DNA from: Liolophura sinensis
Taxonomy: Eukaryota > Mollusca > Polyplacophora > Chitonida > Chitonidae
Length of the DNA stretch: 64,000 nucleotides
Direction of reading: 5' to 3'
NCBI RefSeq assembly: GCF_032854445.1
Contig: NC_088302.1
Location: 1,922,001 to 1,986,000 of the forward strand
In this document: positions 58,001 to 64,000 of the stretch, one piece after another
Position numbering within the stretch: position 1 is the stretch's first letter
Layout: every line of letters starts with the position of its first letter
The notes under the pieces: model-generated
Databases searched by the model: none
The model's input: the letters and a program-made list of their open reading frames with translations, nothing else
What the model was told of the DNA's origin: nothing
Translations under genes and position numbers: made by a program

Positions 58001-60066
58001 TGGAGTTTCTACACAGCTGTTTCAAGGATGTTCCCATGGAAGATTTGATGGATATTCTGGCCAGCTGTGCCAATGATGTTGGAGACGCTGTCAACATTTT
58101 GTTGGAGTGGGGCTATGATTACATTGCCTCACCTGACCAGCGTAAGAAAATAGCCTTAAATCGTCTCAAATCGCCTGATGACCACCCTGTGTGCATGCAC
58201 TCTTTGTTGCCATTGGAGTCTGCACAGAAGATTACCCCTTTGTCGTTAACAGACCTGTGCTCACAGGTAGTAAAGGTGAGCAAATCGGTCAGTGACAGGT
58301 TCATAGAAGAACTACTGATATCTGGCAGTCAGAAGCGACTGGCCCTGGTGGAGAAGGTGACCATGCAGTGTGAGAGGTTGATGGGCAGTGAGGGTGAGGT
58401 GAACAGCCCGCATGATGTGTGGGTGAGGGAGGGCACAGTACTATGTGTGTACTCAGACTCAGATGACTCTGACATGGCATACAGCTCAGACAATGAAGAG
58501 TCTACCACAACTGAACAGGAAAGTGAAGGGCCTGTGAAAGGGCAGAGGAACTCGGGCCCTGTCGCACCTGTCACGCCTGTCACACCTGTCACACAGGCTC
58601 AGGTGTCAAAAATCAAAGCAACTCAGGGGCAGGTGAAAAATGTTGAGCCTGACACCCAAGATGAAAAAGAGCAGAACTGTGACATCAGTGAGCTGGACAG
58701 TGAAGTATGTGGCAGAGAGATGACAAACATTTCTGCTCTGCTGATGAGTACAGATGTCACGGAACCTAACGCGACTAGCCACAGTGATGTATCCCTGCCT
58801 GAGATTTCCTCTGGGCCAGCTAGAGCCTTAACACCAGAGCCTTCAGGAAAGGCTGATCCAGGCACACTGGGTAGCTCCAGTGGTGATGATGCAAGATGCG
58901 TTTCCTTGAATCTTTCAAGGCAAATTATCAAGACTTTGGAAGCAATTTTTGGACCAGTAAACTCAGGGCCAGGTAAGACATGATGTGTAATACAGTTTCT
59001 TGTAGCCCTCGTATTCATGTCTATTTGACAGATAAGACCTTTGTGAATGTGTATGATAGTTTAGATTTGGTACAAAGTCAGGAAATTGGTAGGAATGCAT
59101 TTCAGGATGATATCACTAGTTTCCAGACAAAACAAAATTTTAATAAAATTTGTGCTTAAATTATATAAAACAAAATTAAACCATTGCTGGGGTAGGACTG
59201 TATTGACTAGTCAGTGCTGAAAATCCATTTCAATTGTTGAGTTTTGTTTTACAGATGGCGCTGCTATGAAATCTCTAGATGTAGATGTTGACTATAGGGT
59301 TGCCAGGGAGCTTCACAACTGTTTGAAAAATGTTTTCTCAAGAAGAGATGATAAAGTTGAAGACCTAAACACAAGTAATGCAGCTGTGCATCAGGTTGAG
59401 ACAGGTAAGCACATGTATTGGGCGTGTCTAATTGTCAACCTGTATTTTGAGCACATTTGTACTGACATACTACATCCAGTTAGGGATGTTTTTCGCAAGG
59501 TTCCTTGTTTTCTTCACAGTTTTGCCTGCAATGAGTCAAATCTTGATAAAGTGAAATCAAGCAATTAGTGGATGAATCATTTACTTCAGGTATTAACCAA
59601 TCCCCCGGTACCCTCATGCTTCAGCCTGGTTTACAACGTCCATGAATCTACCCACTGTCATAGGTTGGTATGGTCAAAGAATGCCATAGTCAGTGTTGGG
59701 ATTAATCTGTCATTCAGTTAATCACTCCGTACACATTTGTTCCAGTCTGGTTTACAGGAATCTACCCTCTGTCACGTGGGTTGAAACATGGTGTAGTCGG
59801 TCAGTCATTCAGCCAGTACTCTTTGTCTTCCAGGTGATACACTTGCACTAGAGCAGACACGACCAGCCAAGAGTTTGCCTGGGGTAAGACGGGGGAAGAG
59901 AGCCCTAAATCTGCCCTCTTTGAGGACATCCCAGCGTATGGTGAGGAACCCCCATAAAGGACCTGTAGTACCCCTCAACCCATCCCCATGGTACTCTAGG
60001 GAACCTGTGAACTTCAGAGAGATCCTGGACGAAGAAACGGCCATTGAGCTGAGCAAAGAGGAACAT
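45827..60066 (+). CDS. N4BP2: N4BP2 (NEDD4-binding protein 2), nine exons, C-terminus beyond window
   Basis: The family combines ubiquitin-binding CUE domains, a 5'-polynucleotide kinase and a C-terminal Smr nuclease; relatives Cue2 and NONU-1 cut mRNA at stalled ribosomes. Exons: 45827-46028, 46282-47734, 51004-51119, 51756-51844, 52177-52253, 53917-54030, 55391-58972, 59255-59404, 59834-60066. All junctions are GT-AG and in phase; the total is 6,016 nt, one more than 2,005 codons because of an extra G in exon 7. Domains: CUE (NDDIFTYVQEMFGGQVDPDV...SEWRVEEAVDTLF); kinase with Walker A GCPGSGKST, then LTTDDYF and IIDNTNSQRWEMKPYV; a second CUE/UBA-like region (KFGLEFLHSCFKDVPMEDL...ANDVGDAVNILLEWGYD); IFGPV and FREILDEETAIELSKEEH matching human FGPV and REIMSEEIAL. 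Start MPRSRK resembles human MPRRRK. Smr is not in the window. Confidence 0.93.
46282..47734 (+). CDS. N4BP2: N4BP2 exon 2 (CUE end, disordered region, PAM2-like motif, Walker A)
   Basis: Finishes the CUE domain, then about 370 low-complexity residues. SKLSADAPEFVP at 47364-47399 fits the PAM2 pattern (L..A.EF.P) that binds the MLLE domain of poly(A)-binding protein. It ends with the Walker A loop (VLLRGCPGSGKSTLAR). The donor CATTAGCCAG|GTAAACACC seeds the array that follows. Confidence 0.9.
47735..49350. repeat. 55-bp minisatellite, about 29 copies, seeded at N4BP2 exon 2 donor
   Basis: Unit CAGGTAAGCACCTTCACACC, TTACCATGTCCAGTTAGCAG, TAAATGTTCATTAGC. Nearly every unit contains (T)TAGCCAG|GTAAGC or ACCAG|GTAAGT, copying the real exon end and donor (TTAGCCAG|GTAAAC). 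It is more diverged toward its 3' end. Confidence 0.97.
49590..50270. repeat. About 170-190-bp degenerate tandem repeat, 3-4 units
   Basis: Repeated phrases: 'ttgatgaaactta..atacat', 'cctatcatcggaacttgtgc', 'aagtttaatggcaatc', 'cagtgctttccatgtattcag', 'attttgtccatgcatctcct'. Non-coding, inside N4BP2 intron 2. The remaining intron to 51003 shows nothing recognisable. Confidence 0.75.
51004..51119 (+). CDS. N4BP2: N4BP2 exon 3 (kinase domain)
   Basis: Encodes RQIKFDGTILTTDDYFMRGN to GDAHLWNQQR. TDDYF and H.WNQ are conserved in the family's kinase domain. Confidence 0.93.
51165..51400 (+). mobile_element. SINE family C copy
   Basis: A tRNA-like start (GGTGACCCAATGGTTAGAATGG) followed by GTGTCAGTATAGTGTGACTG and 'gtggggtgtcatgtctggtg', ending with 'aggtatgacgctaaaattcaa'. 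It matches the fragment at 4655-4862. Confidence 0.6.
51756..51844 (+). CDS. N4BP2: N4BP2 exon 4 (kinase domain)
   Basis: Encodes SEEALKTGISPVIIDNTNSQ and RWEMKPYVVQ, the most conserved block of the kinase region. A SINE fragment starts 18 bp after its donor. Confidence 0.94.
51862..52028 (-). mobile_element. SINE family A, truncated
   Basis: Reverse copy, TATTTATTTATTTATTTGAT to 'cagaccctcccatgtacc'; the head is missing. Confidence 0.85.
52177..52253 (+). CDS. N4BP2: N4BP2 exon 5 (kinase domain)
   Basis: Encodes AVKYGYKIELMEPQTKWKYK and ARELCK, matching human FREPDTWWKFKPKELARR. Donor CAA|GTGAGA. Confidence 0.92.
52400..52700. repeat. About 120-bp degenerate duplication
   Basis: 'aaaatgttaggagtggtatc', 'tgaattgacctgaagtttta' and 'gcatattaattactgt' occur twice or more. 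The rest of this intron up to 53916 shows nothing recognisable. Confidence 0.6.
53917..54030 (+). CDS. N4BP2: N4BP2 exon 6 (kinase end)
   Basis: Encodes RNSHNVGLETIQHMLQRFEY and HVTVEDIMN, matching the human RRNIHGVSKEKITRMLEHY region. Two donors are possible: CAG|GTAAAC after 54016 and CAG|GTGAGT after 54030. Only 54030 joins exon 7 in frame, so I chose it. Confidence 0.9.
54031..54490. repeat. 90-bp repeat, about 5 copies, made from N4BP2 exon 6 end plus donor
   Basis: Each unit starts GTGAGTCTTC, then 'tggaacatgttacaaagctt', then repeats the last 60 or so bases of exon 6 (ATCATGTCACTGTGGAGGAC ...CAGACAGGTAAACAAAACAG) with both donors. No acceptor is included, and reading through the first donor gives an immediate TGA. 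Confidence 0.97.
54491..55027. other. Unique intron sequence
   Basis: No exon, repeat or RNA gene recognised; the 78-codon open frame here has no family features. Confidence 0.5.
55028..55287 (-). mobile_element. SINE family A, full length
   Basis: Complete reverse copy. Flanks ATAACTGTGGATA (left) and ATAACTGGATAA (right) look like a target-site duplication with one deletion. Confidence 0.92.
55391..58972 (+). CDS. N4BP2: N4BP2 exon 7, giant exon with two coding repeats and a frameshift
   Basis: Acceptor TTTTGTTCTAG, donor GCCAG|GTAAGA. It starts SQRKESRENK. At 55875-56338 a 51-bp unit encodes KPPVIPLPKRDRSVTDT nine to ten times. At 56850-57440 a 99-bp unit encodes QVGPDLEAVVVSEAVDTIQL plus STSEDQSHGGDNL about five to six times. 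In one copy CCAGTCACA reads CCAGGTCACA (57231-57240), shifting frame to a TAA at 57249-57251; the next frame then stays open to the donor. The second half holds the CUE/UBA-like region (57985-58125), acidic Ser-rich stretches and IKTLEAIFGPV at the end. Confidence 0.9.
55875..56338 (+). repeat. 51-bp coding tandem repeat in N4BP2
   Basis: The 17-codon proline-rich unit is nearly identical at DNA level, so it expanded recently or is homogenised. Each unit holds PPVIPLP, a PxxP-type stretch that could bind SH3 or WW domains, and RSVT, a possible phosphosite. Confidence 0.96.
56850..57440 (+). repeat. 99-bp coding tandem repeat in N4BP2
   Basis: 33-codon acidic unit, 5-6 copies; the outer ones are diverged. 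It contains the single-base insertion that breaks the frame. Confidence 0.95.
59255..59404 (+). CDS. N4BP2: N4BP2 exon 8
   Basis: Reads DGAAMKSLDVDVDYRVAREL and on to HQVET. The core LDVDVDYRVARELH matches human VHIDLNLAKVIHE after FGPV. Phases fit both sides. Confidence 0.87.
59834..60066 (+). CDS. N4BP2: N4BP2 exon 9
   Basis: Basic region then NPSPWYSREPVNFREILDEE and TAIELSKEEH; the FREI.DEE.A block matches human REIMSEEIAL. It ends at CAT|GTAGGT in phase 0. Without splicing the frame would stop at 60133-60135. Confidence 0.82.
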
Positions 60067-60129
60067 GTAGGTTCATTACAACTCTTGCGTGAATTAACAC
60101 TTGGCATCTGCCATTTTGTTTCTCCTACT

Positions 60130-61640
60130 GATTAGGCCAAGGCCTACTGACTAAGTAGTTAGCCAAGGAAAGCTGACTAAGTGGTTAACCAAGGACTCCT
60201 AAGTGGTTAACCAAGGACTACTGACTAAGTGATTAGCCAAGGATTACTGATTAAATGGTTAACCAAGGCCTACTGACTAAGTGGTTAGCCAAGGAAAGCT
60301 GACTAAGTGGTTAACCAAGGACTACTAAGTGGTTAACCAAGGACCACTGACTAAGTGGTTAGCCAAGGATTACTGATTAAGTGGTTAACCAAGGACTACT
60401 GACTAAGTTGTTAGCCAAGGCCTACTGACTGTGGTTAGCCAAGGAAAGCTGACTAAGTGGTTAACCAATTACTACTAAGTGGTTAACCAAGGACTACTGA
60501 CTAATGGGTTAGCCAAGGATTACTGATTAAGTGGTTAACCAAGGAATACTAAGTGGTTAACGAAGGACCACTGACTAAGTGGTTATCCAAGGACTACTGA
60601 CTAAGTGGTTACCCAGGGACTACTGACTAAGTTGTTAACGAAGGACTACTGACTAAGTGGTTAGCCAAGGACTACTGACTAAGTGGTTAGCCAAGGATTA
60701 CTGACTAAGTGGTTACCCAAGGACTACTGACTAAGTGGTTAACCAAGGACTGCTGACTAAGTGGTTAACCAAGGCCTACTGACTAAGTGGTTAGCCAAGG
60801 ACTACTGACTAAGTGATTAGCCAAGGATTACTGATTAAATGGTTAACCAAGGCCTACTGACTAAGTGGTTAGCCAAGGAAAGCTGACTGAGTGGTTAACC
60901 AAGGACTACTAAGTGGTTAACCAAGGACCACTGACTAAGTGGTTAGCCAAGGATTACTGATTAAGTGGTTAACCAAGGACTACTGACTAAGTGGTTAGCC
61001 AAGGCCTACTGACTGTGGTTAGCCAAGGAAAGCTGACTAAGTGGTTAACCAAGGACTACTAAGTGGTTAACCAAGGACTACTGACTAAGTGGATAGCCAA
61101 GGACTACTGACTAAGTGGTTACCCAGGGACTACTGACTAAGTTGTTAACGAAGGACTACTGACTAAGTGGTTAGCCAAGGACTACTAAGTGGTTAGCCAA
61201 GGACTACTGACTAAGTAGTTACCCAAGGACTACTGACTAAGTGGTTAACCAAGGACTGCTGACTAAGTGGTTAACCAAGGACTACTGACTAAGTGGTTAA
61301 CCAAGGACTACTGCCTAAGTGGTTAGCCAAGGACTACTGACTAAGTGTTTAGCCAAGGACTACTGACTAAGTGGTTAGCCAAGGATTACTGACTGAGTGG
61401 TTAACCAAGGACTACTGACTAAGTGGTTAGCCAAGGACAAATGACTAAGTGGTTAGACAAGGACAGCTGACTACTGACTAAGTGGTTAGCCAAGGCCTAC
61501 TGATTAAGTGGTTAACCAAGGACAGCTGCCTACTGACTAAGTGGTTAGCCAAGGACCACTGACTAAGTTGTTAACCAAGGACTACTGACCACTGACTAAG
61601 TGCTTAGCCAAGGACAACTAAGTGGTTAGCCAAGGAGATT
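60130..61640. repeat. 26-bp minisatellite with shorter variants, about 60 copies
   Basis: Unit GGACTACTGACTAAGTGGTT plus AGCCAA, with an 18-bp deletion form (ACTAAGTGGTTAACCAAGG). Mixed units recur in blocks (60150-60420 resembles 60780-61020), so blocks were duplicated too. Intron after N4BP2 exon 9. Confidence 0.95.
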
Positions 61641-62010
61641 ATGTGCAGGAATAATATCTGTATTCACATATTCAGTTTTTAAGTTTAATTTTTTTTGATG
61701 CAGTCCTTTATTAAACAGTGATAAGAAAAAGCAGTTAGTGGGAGATTAGAAACATGAAAAAGATGGGGAAATTTTATCACAGATACATACATACTCAGAA
61801 AATGTGTATAGTGTCTAACATATAGTAACACCAAGGAGTAGATTACATTTGGCTTTGAACATGTTGAACTGAGTAAAGGTGGTAAATATTGGGTCAACAG
61901 AAATAAGCTGTGCTCTAATTATTGGCTGGTCCACTCTCACCAGTACATGTACCTAACTAGATGGAAGAACTGGATTTATGTCAGGGTCAGCTCACAGTGT
62001 TTTTTTTAGG
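61641..62010. other. Short unique intron stretch
   Basis: AT-rich spacer between two arrays; no gene seen. Confidence 0.5.
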
Positions 62011-62012
62011 GA

Positions 62013-64000
62013 TGTAAGGATTATTATCCCAGTAATGGGGCCCACATTCTGCACACATGTATCCCTCACTGACCTGTTATCCCAGTAACAGGGCACACAT
62101 TCTGCACACATGTAACCCTCACTGACCTATTATCCCAGTCGCAGGGCCCACATTCTGCACACATGTATCCCTCACTGACCTGTTACCCCAGTAACAGGGC
62201 ACACATTCTGCACACATGTAACCCTCACTGACTTACTATCCCAGTAGCAGGGCCCACATTCTGCACACATGTAACCCTCACTGACCTATTATCCCAGTCG
62301 CAGGGCCCACATTCTGCACACATGTAACCCTCACTGACCTATTATCCCAGTCGCAGGGCCCACATTCTGCACACATGTAACCCTCACTGACTTATTATCC
62401 CAGTAGCAGGGCCCACATTCTGCACACATGTAACCCTCACTGACCTATTATCCCAGTCGCAGGGCCCACATTCTGCACACATGTAACCCTCACTGACTTA
62501 TTATCCCAGTCGCAGGGCCCACATTCTGCACACATGTAACCCTCACTGACTTATTATCCCAGTAGCAGGGCACACATTCTGCACACATGTAACCCTCACT
62601 GAGCTATTATCTCAGTCGCAGGGCACACATTCTGCACACATGTATTTCTCACTGACCTGTTATCCCAGTAGGGGGGCCCACATTCTGCACACATGTAACC
62701 CTCACTGACCTATTATCCCAGTAACGGGGCCCACATTCTGCACACATGCATCCCTCACTGACCTATTATCCCAGTGACGGGGCACACATTCTGCACACAT
62801 GTAACCCTCACTGACCTATTATCCCAGTCGCAGGGCCCACATTCTGCACACATGTAACCCTTACTGACGCATTATCCCAGTAACGGGGCACACATTCTGC
62901 ATCCATGTATCCCTCACTGACCTGTTATCCCAGTGACGGGGCACACATTCTGCACACATATATCCCTCACTGACTTATTATCCCAGTAGCAGGGCACACA
63001 TTCTGCACACATGTATCCCTCACTGACCTATTATCCCAGTCGCAGGGCCCACATTCTGCACACATGTAACCCTCACTGACCTGTTATCCCAGTCGCAGGG
63101 CCCACATTCTGCACACATGTATCCCTCACTGACCTGTTACCCCAGTAACAGGGCACACATTCTGCACACATGTAACCCTCACTGACTTACTATCCCAGTA
63201 GCAGGGCCCACATTCTGCACACATGTAACCCTCACTGACCTATTATCCCAGTCGCAGGGCCCACATTCTGCACACATGTAACCCTCACTGACCTATTATC
63301 CCAGTCGCAGGGCCCACATTCTGCACACATGTATCCCTCACTGACCTGTTACCCCAGTAACAGGGCACACATTCTGCACACATGTAACCCTCACTGACTT
63401 ATTATCCCAGTAGCAGGGCACACATTCTGCACACATGTAACCCTCACTGAGCTAGTATCTCAGTCGCAGGGCACACATTCTGCACACATGTATTTCTCAC
63501 TGACCTGTTATCCCAGTAGGGGGGCCCACATTCTGCACACATGTAACCCTCACTGACCTATTATCCCAGTAACGGGGCCTACATTCTGCACACATGCATC
63601 CCTCACTGACCTATTATCCCAGTGACGGGGCACACATTCTGCACACATGTAACCCTCACTGACCTATTATCCCAGTCGCAGGGCCCACATTCTGCACACA
63701 TGTAACCCTCACTGACCTATTATCCCAGTCGCAGGGCCCACATTTTGCACACATGTAACCCTCACTGACTTATTATCCCAGTCGCAGGGCCCACATTCTG
63801 CACACATGTAACCCTCACTGACCTATTATCCCAGTCGCAGGGCCCACATTCTGCACACATGTAACCTCACTGACCTATTATCCCAGTCGCAGGGCCCACA
63901 TTCTGCACACATGTAACCCTCACTGACTTATTATCCCAGTAGCAGAGCACACATTCTGCACACATGTAACCCTCACTGAGCTATTATCTCAGTCGCAGGG
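62013..64000. repeat. 53-bp minisatellite, about 37 copies, runs off the window
   Basis: Unit CCTATTATCCCAGTCGCAGG, GCCCACATTCTGCACACATG, TAACCCTCACTGA; spacing measured as 53 bp (62281 to 62334). A 16-unit block is duplicated: rare variants at 62641 recur at 63489, exactly 848 bp later. Confidence 0.97.

Noticed and set aside
57561..58097. 178-codon - strand open frame
   Set aside because: Antisense shadow of N4BP2 exon 7; no motif, no splice context.

Overview
This is animal nuclear DNA: intron-rich genes, no operons, several tRNA-derived SINE families and a Ty3/gypsy retrotransposon. The commonest SINE has a 3' half reading roughly 'GTGAAATATTCTTGAGTACG' followed by an AATAAATAAATA tail. 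A second family ends in ACTCACTCACTC. Both look like families widespread in molluscs, so a mollusc (or close lophotrochozoan) is my best guess. I cannot name the species.

Layout. (1) 1-2674: the 3' part of a Ty3/gypsy element (pol end, polypurine tract, 3' LTR) on the + strand. (2) 2798-3486: the last coding exon of MED16 (Mediator subunit 16), + strand. (3) about 5.8-43.6 kb: one large gene on the - strand, PDS5, the cohesin regulator. I traced 33 coding exons by splice sites, reading phase and similarity to known PDS5 proteins; they sum to exactly 1,531 codons with no frame break. Only the very last coding exon is uncertain. (4) 43.6-45.8 kb: the intergenic region between two divergent genes, with CCAAT boxes and an E2F-like site. 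(5) 45.8 kb to the right edge: N4BP2 on the + strand (CUE domain, 5'-polynucleotide kinase domain, long low-complexity exon with a second CUE/UBA-like region). Nine exons, about 2,005 codons, are in the window; the C-terminal Smr nuclease part should lie beyond it. One extra G in a coding repeat breaks the frame of the large exon.

Function. MED16 is a Mediator tail subunit (transcription). PDS5 controls cohesin loading and release. N4BP2 relatives (yeast Cue2, worm NONU-1) act in no-go mRNA decay. There is no pathway link between them. PDS5 and N4BP2 are head-to-head neighbours and MED16 and PDS5 converge tail-to-tail.

The striking feature is tandem repetition. About a fifth of the window is minisatellite arrays (units of 26, 34, 35, 40, 51, 53, 55, 82 and 90 bp), mostly intronic. 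At least six arrays or short tandem duplications begin exactly at a 5' splice site, and their repeat unit contains a copy of the exon end plus the donor. This recurring 'donor-seeded array' architecture in two unrelated genes is the main unexplained observation here. Other points of interest are a frame-compatible duplicate-like exon in PDS5, a PAM2-like PABP-binding motif in N4BP2, and the frameshift.
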